DNA of 64,000 nucleotides, from contig CAJNDS010002098.1 of assembly GCA_905221605.1 (NCBI GenBank), forward strand, positions 545,374-609,373, read 5' to 3'. Positions 11,078-20,202 of the stretch are shown piece after piece. How positions within the stretch are numbered: the first letter of the stretch is position 1; each line of letters opens with the position of its first letter. The notes beneath the pieces were generated by a model. It ran no database searches, was not told the origin of the DNA, and saw nothing but the letters and a program-made list of their open reading frames with translations. Made by a program: the position numbers and the translations under genes. Source of the DNA: Symbiodinium natans (taxonomy: Eukaryota; Sar; Dinophyceae; Suessiales; Symbiodiniaceae).

Positions 11078-11800
11078 GTGGAATTTAGAACAACTCTCGA
11101 CTCCTCTGATTTTCAAATGGGGGGGGCTGCGCCCCCCCCAACCCCCCCGTTTTAGATTCTAGTTTCGACTCCTCTGATTTCGAATAATGAAGACAAGAAA
11201 CAAAACAAGAAACGAGGGGGGTGGAATTTAGACTAGTTCTCTACTCTCATTCTCTACTTCTCTACTTTTCGAATTACAAGAAACAAAAACAAGAACCGAG
11301 GGGGGTGGAATTTAGAAATTCTCTGGTCCTCTGATTTTCAAATAACGAATTTAGACTAGTTCTCCAGTCTCATTTTCTACTTCTCTACTTTTCGAATTAT
11401 GATTACAAGAAACAAAAACAAGAAACGAGGTCCCTTCGAGAATGCCGAGACTGACTCTCGACTCTCATTCTCTACTTCTCGACTATTCGAATAGTGACTG
11501 CAAAGCAACAAAAACAAGAAACGAGGGGGGGTGGAATTTAAATCAATTCTCGACTCCTCTGATTTTCAAATGGGGGAAGCTGCAGCCCCCCCAACCCTCC
11601 GCCGCTCTCAATTCTCGACTCCTCTGACTTCGAATAATGAAGACAAGGAACAAAAACAAGAAACGAGGGGGTGGAATTTAAACGAGTTGTCTACTCTCAT
11701 TCTGTACTTCTCTACTTTTCGAATTATGATTGCAAGCAACAAAAACCAAGAAACGAGGGGGGGTGGAATGAAAATCAATTCTCTACTCCTCTGATTTTGA
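11075..11800. repeat. Degenerate minisatellite anchored by GTGGAATTTA
   Basis: The word GTGGAATTTA (or a one-base variant) recurs at about 11078, 11221, 11305, 11531, 11671 and 11763. It is followed by CTCTACTCTCATTCTCTACT or CTCGACTCCTCTGATTTTCA variants and an ACAAGAAACAAAAACAAGAA segment. Unit length varies (about 85-225 bp) through internal gain and loss. No gene; the open frames across it are repeat artefacts. Confidence 0.85.
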
Positions 11801-11850
11801 ACCCAGATTCAAACCTGGGTTGGAACCCAGGTTTGCGTTGAACCCAGATT

Positions 11851-13068
11851 TTTTTTTCCGAGTTGAGCTTGGTTTGCGAGTCCACCGTCTTGGTGTTTGG
11901 GACCGGAGTCCGTACTGCTATGTACCACTACACTATCTTGAGCAGCAGAGGCTAACTGTACAGGTAAAGCCTTCTGCTACTTGTACCACTACTGAGGGTG
12001 GGACCTCAAGCCTATGAGGTCATTGCCTCAGCCTCTCACTAGAGGGTGGCACCTCTCGCTGCTGCTAAGCTCCACCGAGCCCCACCAATCGCTCCTCTTC
12101 CCAGTACTGAGTGAGAGGGTAGCCCCAATCTGTGGGTGCGGATTGCCTCATGTCCGCTTGCAAACTACCCTTCTCCCTCCCTGTCAGGAAGAGGGCATCC
12201 CTCCTGGTGCACAGCAAGGCATATACATTCTGCACTCAGAACCTGCGACCCCTCGGCCACAGGCACCAATTACCTGCACAAATTGGTTTGGCCCAGCTAC
12301 AGGGTTGTCCGCCTGCTTCAGCTGAGAGGAAAGAACTGCCGTAACTGCTCAGCCTGCAGCCCTGTGGGCCCTGGGCAGTGAAGCCCGCCACTTCACAGCC
12401 CGAGGATGCCACCTCCACTCCTGGCGTCTGGCACTCCGGGACACTGTGTGGAGGGTTCCAGAAAGCACCTCCTGAAAACTACCCTGTGCGGGGTGGATGG
12501 GACCACCTGACAAGGCTCATGTCAAAAACAGGCTTGGGGACACTGCACCCCTGCTTGGTAGGTTTGGCGCAGGGTCGACGCCTCCCCTCAACAAGGCGCG
12601 GGGACCACGCTTTCCCCTCAATTCCCCCATGCACGAAGTGCACTGGCGCGGGGAAACACGCCAGGCAGAAGCCAAACCCAGAAAAACATAAACCTCAGAC
12701 AGCGCCTAAGGCGGAATCTTGCCTCTGGTAGCTATCCCACTCTCAAGCACCAGTGTGGATTTACTGTAGATGAGTCCTAGGCAAGGCCAAGGTGGACAAA
12801 CTAAAACTCCTGACACTAGAGCATAGATGGCTCTAACGTTGCTGAGCCCCGCACAAACAGGCCTTTTGGAAGCAAAGGGTTGCGAACATGGTTTGGCCAA
12901 CAAAATTATTTTCAAACCGATTCTGGCCACCAAGCTTCTCTGCGCCAAAATCCAGCAGGTTAAGAGTTTGCAAGCAGCAGCTCAAAACTCTAAACTTAAA
13001 AAAACTAAAGAGCCACGCAAAATCATCTGAAACCTGAAGTTTGAGCGGTTCTCTGAATTCAAGAAAAA
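11851..13068. other. GC-rich stretch, no recognisable gene
   Basis: Several open frames of 60-117 codons occur on the plus strand (12014-12731) and two smaller ones at 12827-13030, but none shows a domain. The frames overlap and switch, so this could be a decayed gene or simply GC-rich sequence with few stops. The Lys-rich segment at about 12890-13028 lies upstream of the transposase remnant and might be part of it. Confidence 0.45.
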
Positions 13069-13392
13069 AAAAACAACACACACACACACACACATGCTGG
13101 AAAGGTCGAAAGAACTCCAGCCCAAACTGTCTGTCTGTTTCTGTTTGTCTGTGTCTGTCTGTGTGTGTCTGTGTCTGTATGTGTCTGTGTGTCTATGCAT
13201 GCATGCGTGTATGCGTGTGTGCATGTGTACATGCATGCATGTATGCATGTATGCATGTCTGCCTGTATGCATGTTTGCATGCATGTATGTATGTAGGGTG
13301 TGTATGTATGTTGTATGTATGTGTGTATGTTTGTATGATGTGTGTGTTTGTATTCATGTGTGTGTTTGTATGTATGTGTGATGTATGTAACG
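13069..13392. repeat. CA/TG microsatellite block
   Basis: A short (CA)n tract (about 13074-13094) is followed by about 270 bp of TGTC/TGTG/TATG/CATG-type imperfect repeats. Open frames on both strands (Cys/Val-rich on plus, His/Thr-rich on minus) are translations of the repeat. The block abuts the transposase remnant. Confidence 0.95.
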
Positions 13393-14690
13393 GCCACGCA
13401 GGTGCGTTTGCAGCCATGCAGCGCCAGTTCCCAGGTGCATGCATCTACCGGGATTTGCAACACGTGAAGAAGAACATTAAGGACAATGCCGGCAAACTGC
13501 AAGACACCAACTTGAAAACTTACATCACCGACGTGGGAGTTTTCAGCGAAGCTTTTGCAACCCAGTGAATTTCATACCGTCTGGAAAGACACTCTGGGTC
13601 GACTTTGTCACGATTGGCACGAGGAGTGTGGTTCGAAAGATAGACTGGTCTAAAAGTCAGAGGGTAAGTCTTCCAGGTCCGACTCAATACCTAAGCCAGA
13701 TCAGGAGTCCATAGCCGCTTACTTGGAGGAGCACATTTTAGACAAGTCTTCTCAACGCTGGTACGGAGCACGGTGGCAGTCAGGCTTGGGCTCCATTTGT
13801 ATTGGCTACAACACATACACCTTTAACAGTCAGGAGAGGATGTGGCGGACCCTGAAGGGGAGTTTGCCCAAAGATGGAAGGCACCTGGATTTGGGCGATC
13901 TAGTTCAAAACACGGCCCAACTTCTTCTGACTTGGACGCGGACCGGGCAATTCGCAAGTGTGTTCTTCCGACTTGAAATGCCTCTGCCAGTTCACTTGTC
14001 GAACAAGGGCAAGCAGATTATGTTAGAGCCAGATGTAGACCCGTGCGGCGTCCAGCACAAGCGGCTAAGTGCCGCCCAGATGCGAGAATGGTTGGAAGAG
14101 CACGGTGCGGAACACACGTACTTGAAAGAGGTTTTGGACGGTGCCCGTGTTCAAATTGATGGACGCACAAAAGCTGTGGCAGAAGTGTATGTGCTTCCCA
14201 AGTACCAGATGAAACTTGCTCTGGAAAAGCCAGAAGAGTTGCAGAGTCGTTTGGACTTGTTTGTGTCATGTTTGCATGAAGACCCTGAGCTCATGATGCG
14301 ACAGAGCTTGGGGAACGTGCACACGTGGAGTTTCAAGCGTCATAAATCCTTGTTCTACCGTTACGTGCTGGTGTGTTGCTTGGCCGATGGCCAAATTTTA
14401 GACGAGCATCCGCACTTTACTCATGACACAGCGTCTGAGCACGCTGCTTTTGTAAAAAGCCTTGTGTCCAACTTTAGTTTGAATCGGGTCGCGCGTGCAG
14501 GGCACTTCCAAGAAGTTTGGGAACTCTTCGGAAGTCGCCAAGGCAGTTGGTGCAGACTCTCTGGAAAATGCTTTGCGTCTGCGGGAATCGGTTTTGCAGA
14601 ATGGCAGGCTGTGCTTGTATGACCGGTTTCAGCAGCGGGGTTTTGGGGGGACTGTGCTTGTATGAGAATTTTCGCACAGAGAAGCAGCGG
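13393..14690 (+). pseudogene. MULE-like transposase remnant, frameshifted
   Basis: Three pieces line up as one protein. 13393-13568 reads GAFAAMQRQFPGACIYRDLQHVKKNIKDN-type sequence, like the region around the second catalytic Asp and the following His-rich helix of MULE transposases. 13567-13656 reads EFHTVWKDTLGRLCHDWHEE in another frame and hits a stop. 13700-14622 is open for about 300 codons (first codon used is not ATG) and contains RWYGARWQSGLG and then TFNSQERMWRTLKG, resembling the 'N..ER.WR.LKG' region of MULE-type proteins, followed by VYVLPKY. Near 14505 coding probably shifts again (KKFGNSSEVAKAVGADSLEN reads naturally). At least two or three indels mean no full transposase is made. 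The family assignment rests on remembered motif patterns, not a search. Confidence 0.5.
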
Positions 14691-15486
14691 GGTTTTGGGG
14701 GGACTGTGCTTGTATGAGAATTTTCGCACAGAGAAGCAGCGGGGTTTTGGGGGGACTGTGCTTGTATGAGAATTTTCGCACAGAGAAGCAGCGGGGTTTT
14801 GGGGGGACTGTGCTTGTATGAGAATTTTCGCACAGAGAAGCAGCGGGGTTTTGGGGGGACTGTGCTTGTATGAGAATTTTCGCACAGAGAAGCAGCGGGG
14901 TTTTGGGGGGACATGAATTTTCGCACAGAGAAGCAGCGGTATGAGAATTTTCGCACAGAGAAGCAGCGGGGTTTTGGGGGGACTCGTGCGGGGTTTTGGG
15001 GGGACTGTGCTTGATGAGAATTTTCGCACAGAGAAGCAGCGGGGTTTTGGGGGGACTGTGCTTGTATGAGAATTTTCGCACAGAGAAGCAGCGGGGTTTT
15101 GGGGGGACTGTGCTTGTATGAGAATTTTCGCACAGAGAAGCAGCGGGGTTTTGGGGGGACTGTGCTTGTATGAGAATTTTCGCACAGAGAAGCAGCGGGG
15201 TTTTGGGGGGACTGTGCTTGTATGAGAATTTTCGCACAGAGAAGCAGCGGGGTTTTGGGGGGACTGTGCTTGTATGAGAATTTGCGCACAGAGAAGCAGC
15301 GGGGTTTTGGGGGGACTGTGCTTGTATGAGAATTTTCGCACAGAGAAGCAGCGGGGTTTTGGGGGGACTGTGCTTGTATGAAGATTTTCGCACAAAGAAG
15401 CAGCGGGGTTTTGGGGGGACTGTGCTTGTATGAGAAATTTCGCACAGAGAAGCAGCGGGGTTTTGGGGGGACTGTGCTTGTATCAC
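14609..15486. repeat. 52-bp tandem array, about 16 copies
   Basis: The unit contains GCAGCGGGGTTTTGGGGGGA, then CTGTGCTTGTATGAGAATTT, then TCGCACAGAGAA. Spacing is 52 bp (for example 14641 to 14693). Copies are nearly identical except for a rearranged, partly deleted patch at about 14910-15015. The motif CTGTGCTTGTATGA at 14609-14622 lies inside the end of the transposase frame, so the array seems to have grown out of that gene's 3' end. As 52 leaves remainder 1 on division by 3 and the minus-strand unit lacks stops, all three minus frames stay open for 320-410 codons with a 52-residue period. These are artefacts, not genes. Confidence 0.95.
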
Positions 15487-15634
15487 GATTTGCAGAGATA
15501 GGCAAGGGGGTTGGGCACTGTGCTTGTAGGACAGGTGTGGAAATCTGCAGTGGGTTGGTTGGGACTGGACATTGAAAACCTGTGAACTGTAAAATGCCAG
15601 GCCCGATTGGGCAGTATTTAAGTGCAGGCGGGCA

Positions 15635-15705
15635 CGCTTGCCTGCACACGGCAAGCGGTGCCGCAGTAACCAGGCTCGGGAACGCTTGCCTGCACACGGC
15701 AAGCG
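15635..15705. repeat. Two copies of a CGCTTGCC hairpin
   Basis: CGCTTGCC, a 7-nt TGCACAC loop and GGCAAGCG form a perfect 8-bp stem at 15635-15657 and again at 15683-15705. The two copies are separated by 25 bp. They sit in the leader of the following open frame. Whether they act on RNA or DNA cannot be told. Confidence 0.85.
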
Positions 15706-15781
15706 TTGCCAACGCCGCAAGCGAGCGTCATTCCTAGAAACTGGACAGCACTTCGGACGGACCGTGAAGCCCAGGCCCTAC

Positions 15782-16750
15782 ATGAACCTCCGCGACTCAA
15801 ACCATTTGACCACGCATGAGCTGCAGCTCCGTGCCTACCGTACCTATGAGGAGCTGTTACAAAGCCTGCCAAGCAGGTTAGCTGACCCAAACTACCTCTT
15901 GGAAGTCGCTGACAAGCTCCTTCATCTGCCGGAAACTTTCCCAGCAGCCTACCTGCAAATCTATGACCCGATCATACCGATTTGCCTTAAGCTCTCTGGG
16001 GCTCTCCTGGACTTGGAAGCAATGCTAGGTAGCAATGCCCCACAGCTTGATCGGGTTTCCCTCATGGACTCTATCGTAGGGTACGGCTTCCTTGCCACTG
16101 CACAGTACATCGCTGATCTGTTCTTTGCTGTGGCAGATATCCCAGGCGTTGGTAATGCGCGGTTCCCTGCGATGCTATGTTACAGCGATCCGGATTACTG
16201 GATGGGGGCCCTTTTGTTGGCATTTGAGGCTCACCAAAAGGGGCCCCCTGGGCGCGCAGCTGGTCTGCCCATTGTGTTGGGGTTTCCTGAGACGGAGAAA
16301 CGTATTACTGATCTCCAGGTCAACGTGCCCCCGGCGGCCATCGTAGCATTGTTGGCGGGACGTGCATATCGAAGGCCCACCTGCCCCCGCACGGTATACG
16401 AGAGAGACCCGGATGGATTGCCCGTGATACAAGGACTAGTGAACGAGTCACGCTTGAGCGAGTGGGTGGCTTCCGCCCGGCGAACTAGTCTCGAAGCTGC
16501 CCGAAAGGAGCAAACGCCCGCCATCAATGCTTTCGTGAGAATCAACTTGGAGGGATCGCATGCGCTGGGGCAGCGTCAATACTGCGTGTTCCAGCCAGAC
16601 GCACCTCCCGTGCATTTCCTGGGTGCCATACGGCAGGCCCTCTCAGCCTCGGTGGCCAACCAAGCTCTGGAGCACTTCTGGTCGATGTCAGTAGGACTAT
16701 CCTTCCCGAAGTCAATGGGCGGCGGCTGTTGTTTGTCAGCATGCGTTTGA
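15782..16750 (+). CDS. Unidentified protein, 322 residues
   Basis: The frame is open from 15638, but the first ATG is at 15782, giving 322 residues beginning MNLRDSNHLTTHELQLRAYR. The protein is predominantly helical, with hydrophobic stretches such as SIVGYGFLATAQYIADLFF (about residues 98-116). I recognise no domain or catalytic motif. It converges on and overlaps the minus-strand frame at 16576-17745 by 175 bp. The natural-looking sequence ends near LSFPKS (about 16713), so the last residues may be read-through across a junction. It lies just downstream of the 52-bp array and could be a host gene exon or part of a mobile element. Confidence 0.45.
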   Translation: MNLRDSNHLTTHELQLRAYRTYEELLQSLPSRLADPNYLLEVADKLLHLPETFPAAYLQIYDPIIPICLKLSGALLDLEAMLGSNAPQLDRVSLMDSIVGYGFLATAQYIADLFFAVADIPGVGNARFPAMLCYSDPDYWMGALLLAFEAHQKGPPGRAAGLPIVLGFPETEKRITDLQVNVPPAAIVALLAGRAYRRPTCPRTVYERDPDGLPVIQGLVNESRLSEWVASARRTSLEAARKEQTPAINAFVRINLEGSHALGQRQYCVFQPDAPPVHFLGAIRQALSASVANQALEHFWSMSVGLSFPKSMGGGCCLSACV

Positions 16751-17745
16751 CCTCCAGTAGATGCAGTTCCTGTGCCTTCCTGCTGAGCCTTTTCACCCTC
16801 CGACCGGGTACGCAGCTGGGGCCTTTGCACCAGAACTCCGCTTGAGTCCACGTATGAGTCAGACCTAAATATTCCCATCATACTTGTCCATCTTTTGCCG
16901 AAGTCTACTAGGTATTGTGGAAGCTCTTGTCCTGACTCATGTCTATATGATGCAGACTTCGCATTCAGGATGGTACGAAGTGCCTTTGCCGTCCCTGATC
17001 TCTCCGCAACTCCAATCTCGGCGTTGCTGATCCTCCTATAGTCTTCAAACCCGCCTCTCACCACGTCGTACACCTGTTCACACGTCAAGTCTAACGGCGT
17101 ACCGGTGGGCAGCTTGTCCTTTAAGAAAGCCTTGATGACACTTATTAATCGCTGACGCCATTCTGCCTCGCTATTCACCTTTGCGAACTTCAACCATGAC
17201 TCGTAACCGACATAGTATCCAGCGATCACATCTCCTATTCCGTTGTGCTCATTCCATGTCACTTCGTGATCCATTTCCGGACTCAAATCGTCGTAGAGTC
17301 TGATCGTGCCTGATGCTACTCCCGCATTGGCGCTAGCGCCATCCACCTGGACTCTGACATTCTCCAACTGTTCTCCTGTATGAGCCACGCCGTCCCCAAA
17401 ATTCACCGTGCCGGTCATATCATCATCCGTCTCGTTGTCGCCAAGCGGACCAAACCTGCTAGCTCCCCCTGGGGGCTTTGCTCCAGGTTCCTTCTGCCAT
17501 CTGCCTCCCGGCTTATTAAGATCCTTCATGCCATGGATATTCGGTCCAGAACTCGCAGATGGAGCTGGGAAAGCTGCCCCTAACCCTGGAATCGGAGGAG
17601 CTGGCGGTCTCGTTGTCTCGTGACTACCCAACGCCAACCCTGTGTATGACTGAGCTCCTGCAGCCGCTTCCTCCTCTCTAGCCTTCTGCACACTTGGGGG
17701 CGGGGCCTTAGCTCTTGCTGGTCCAGGACTGGGCGGCGGCGGCAT
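16576..17745 (-). CDS. Unidentified Pro-rich protein, 389 residues
   Basis: ATG-started frame on the minus strand. Residues 1-100 are Pro/Ala/Gly-rich and probably disordered (MPPPPSPGPARAKAPPP). Residues about 150-310 look globular and charged (for example SWLKFAKVNSEAEWRQRL and GGFEDYRRISNAEIGVAERS). The C-terminus is again low-complexity. The layout of a disordered Pro-rich N-terminus plus a helical core would suit a Gag-like or capsid-associated protein, but I see no zinc knuckle or other diagnostic motif. Its last 58 codons lie antisense to the end of the plus-strand gene, so one of the two 3' ends is likely not real. Confidence 0.45.
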   Translation of the reverse strand: MPPPPSPGPARAKAPPPSVQKAREEEAAAGAQSYTGLALGSHETTRPPAPPIPGLGAAFPAPSASSGPNIHGMKDLNKPGGRWQKEPGAKPPGGASRFGPLGDNETDDDMTGTVNFGDGVAHTGEQLENVRVQVDGASANAGVASGTIRLYDDLSPEMDHEVTWNEHNGIGDVIAGYYVGYESWLKFAKVNSEAEWRQRLISVIKAFLKDKLPTGTPLDLTCEQVYDVVRGGFEDYRRISNAEIGVAERSGTAKALRTILNAKSASYRHESGQELPQYLVDFGKRWTSMMGIFRSDSYVDSSGVLVQRPQLRTRSEGEKAQQEGTGTASTGGQTHADKQQPPPIDFGKDSPTDIDQKCSRAWLATEAERACRMAPRKCTGGASGWNTQY

Positions 17746-17789
17746 CGGGTTCGCCTTATTCCGATTTACAACCTAGAGTGGCCTGATGT

Positions 17790-18604
17790 CACGTCTCGAG
17801 TGGTTGTTTCCTTCCGTAGGGTCCCGTTAGAAGGGCTTCTTTCAGTGCCATATGTCACGGAGCCCTCCGTGGCGGCACATGAAGAGGCTCTGCAAGTTGT
17901 ACACAGCAGCTCCTCGGAGGCTGACGAAGCCTCGCCATCGGCTCTTGCCTCTGCCTGCTCTGAGGGGGAAGAGGTGGAGCCGCAAGTGCAATTTCGGAGC
18001 TACACTCGACGAACTTGGCGGCCTTACGAGAAGTGGATGTACGCATCCCTTTTCGGCTCCCGGCTCTGGCAGATGCCCATTGGAACAAGCTGATTGCGTC
18101 ACCGACTATGCGTGGGCCCAACCGCGCCCGTCCTGAGTGGTATGATGCTGCCACGGCGCACTGGGCCGCCCTCAAGGGCCTTGCACGCGCAAAGCACCCA
18201 ACTCAACGGCCCTGGTTCAAAATGTATTGCCACCGGGTTCCCACAGTGCCTGAGCCCTCTGCACTCAAAGGCGTCTCGTCCTTTCCCTATTGGCACAAAG
18301 CCGATGGGGAGGTCCAATCCTGGCAAATCAACACGGCTGCCAATATGCTGCGTGGGGTGCTGCCAAGGCCAAGGTGGCGCAACTAGCTGGCGTGCCAATC
18401 CCCAAAGGTGTCCCCCCATGGGGGGCGGAGGAGGAAGAGCTATTGGAGCAGCCGGGAGCTGGGATACCAGCAACTGCCGGACCCCCCTTTGCGAACCCCA
18501 CTGGAGCCAAATACTGGTCTGCAAGTCGGCTGTCGCATGAAGAAGCAGGGTCTTCTAAACAAGGGTGGCGTCAGGAGGACGGCTGGGATGGCCCCTGGCA
18601 GTGA
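17790..18604 (+). pseudogene. Copy 1 of a duplicated, unidentified coding module
   Basis: Frames 17800-18093, 18015-18386 and 18290-18604 follow each other and all have counterparts in a second copy at about 19690-20150. Matching words are GLLSVPYVTEPSVAAHEE (versus GLLDMPSATEPSAAAYSE), FKMYCHRVPTVPEPSALKG (versus FKMYGHRNPTELEPSALKA) and AKAKVAQ (versus ANTNVAQ). The last match lies in a different frame from the earlier one, so copy 1 carries at least one frameshift between about 18290 and 18345. No known domain is recognised. Conservation of protein words over synonymous-looking differences suggests it once coded. Confidence 0.45.
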
Positions 18605-19147
18605 GCAAGTGGCAGGAATACCGGTTGTGAGTCTCGAGTGCCATGTCGCACCTGCTGCGGCAAGCATGCCACCTTTCTGCTCTGCACTTCCCTGCTAGTT
18701 CCCTCCGCTCTTGCGCAGCAGGCCTGTTTGGGTCATAGCGGGTTTAGCCAAGCGGAAAGCTTCAAGGGGGAAGCCCAATCTTCACAGTACACACTTGGGG
18801 CTTGGGCCGCCTGGCGCGAAGCAGGCGGGGTTTGTGCTGCATCAGGGCCAAATGCGGGCCTGTGGCATCTGCTGAACCTGGGACGCCTGGCACATTACCC
18901 ACGGCGGCCGTGGTGAACACGCACAGTTTTCACACAATGGTTGCCTTTTCAAACCAGGAAAAAACCCAAACCCCGGCTGCGTATTTACATGTCAACTCTC
19001 ATCTTGTGGCATCGAGCTTGGTTTTATCCCCATGCAATTCTGCAACCAACTGATCACTCCACGCCTACGAAGCTTTGGTTCAAAGGAGCACAACTGTCGT
19101 GCACTGTGCGGCCCCTGCCACCCTTGGACACAAGGGGAACCCCCACC
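18605..19147. other. No recognisable gene
   Basis: Short overlapping frames only. The sequence separates duplicated module copy 1 from the CCACCATGG-started frame at 19148 and shows no repeat or RNA feature I can support. Confidence 0.5.
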
Positions 19148-19663
19148 ATGGCGGAGGAGGAAGAGCGCAGCCCGAATGAGCCCCACGAGCCGATCGATGA
19201 GGACGATGATGATGCTGCCGGAACCATACAGGAGATCATGGACACCCCTACACCGAGAAGATCTCGAACAAGAACCCGATCCCCTGTGGCAGAGAGATCC
19301 TCCTCAGCGAAAGAGAGTGGAAGCGTTGCCAAGGCAAATGACTCAGGCACCGTGGCGATAGCCAAGGCCGGTACGGAGGCGACAGCGAGTGGGCCACCGG
19401 TGCTGCCAAAGTCTATGGCGTCTATGGGAGCGATTCCGGGAAAACCAGCCGGACCCCCACCACCGACACCGGCAAACCCGCCATGTATGGGGGGAGGAGG
19501 CAGACCGCCGCTGGCAGTGGGAGGGCCGCCGCCACCCACTCCGGTAAAAACTGCCAGTATGGTGCTGCAGCAAGGGATCTACACCGTGGTCTGGGATCCC
19601 AACACTTGCGAGTACCCCGGCGGCATGGGACTAATTAGCCAATGTCTGTGCCTTCAGCTCTAG
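19148..19663 (+). CDS. Acidic, Ser/Arg and Pro-rich open frame, 171 residues
   Basis: The ATG at 19148 has an excellent eukaryotic initiation context (CCCACCATGG). The product starts with an acidic stretch (MAEEEERSPNEPHEP, then EDDDD), continues with an Arg/Ser/Pro segment (PRRSRTRTRSPVAERSSSA) and a poly-Pro/Gly segment (PGKPAGPPPPTPANPP). It looks intrinsically disordered. In composition and position next to a duplicated module it parallels the Pro-rich N-terminus of the minus-strand protein at 16576-17745, and it may be the start of a Gag-like or structural protein of an element. No domain recognised. Confidence 0.35.
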   Translation: MAEEEERSPNEPHEPIDEDDDDAAGTIQEIMDTPTPRRSRTRTRSPVAERSSSAKESGSVAKANDSGTVAIAKAGTEATASGPPVLPKSMASMGAIPGKPAGPPPPTPANPPCMGGGGRPPLAVGGPPPPTPVKTASMVLQQGIYTVVWDPNTCEYPGGMGLISQCLCLQL

Positions 19664-19689
19664 TCTTCCATGCCCGTTGGAGCCAAAAG

Positions 19690-20150
19690 GGCGACCGTAA
19701 AAGTGATTGCACAACTGCGCGCCAAGATAAAACCAAATACTGTGACCTCCCAATGAAGGGTCTTCTAGATATGCCAAGTGCCACGGAGCCCTCCGCGGCG
19801 GCATACAGCGAACAACACCTCAATGTCCACGGCAACTCCTCCGCGTCGGAAGACATCCGGCCAACGCCCCTTGCTCTGGAACCAGGCGCTGGGCTACGGT
19901 GCACTGGGCCGCTAGCAAGGCTTGCCTACTCGAGGCTCCCTACAAAACCAAGCTTACTAGCTTTTGGTTCAAGATGTACGGTCATCGAAATCCCACAGAG
20001 CTAGAGCCCTCTGCTCTCAAAGCGGTCACGTCCTGCCCTTACAGGCATAAGGATGAGGGAGCAATTCAGTACGAGCAAATAATGCGGCCCTTAAAACGCT
20101 GGCACTCTGCCAACACAAACGTGGCCCAAGTGTCGTCAGTGCTTCCTCCT
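19690..20150 (+). pseudogene. Copy 2 of the duplicated coding module
   Basis: Homologous to 17790-18604. Words CDLPMKGLLDMPSATEPSAA (frame 19642-20004) and FWFKMYGHRNPTELEPSALK followed by PYRHKDEGAIQYEQI (frame 19899-20441) match copy 1. The two halves are in different frames, so this copy is also disrupted. By eye the nucleotide match is roughly 60-65 percent across the best blocks, indicating an old duplication. It is followed directly by the three-copy repeat. Confidence 0.45.
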
Positions 20151-20202
20151 AAGGCATCATGCCTTGTTGGGGAACAGAACCTGTCAAGAGTGATGGAATC
20201 GG

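Noticed and set aside
10714-11088. Asn/Pro/Gly-rich protein tail and its minus-strand Leu/Gly/Asn mirror
   Set aside because: The repetitive part is the AACCCAGGTT array; only the first ~50 codons may be real, as part of the decayed element.
13041-13502. Cys/Val-rich (plus) and His/Thr-rich (minus) proteins
   Set aside because: They are translations of TG/CA microsatellites.
14629-15486. CRISPR-like repeat array
   Set aside because: Units are contiguous copies with no unique spacers, and the setting is eukaryotic.
14421-15712. Three overlapping minus-strand frames of 324-412 codons
   Set aside because: They are translations of the 52-bp tandem array in three frames; the unit simply lacks stops on that strand.
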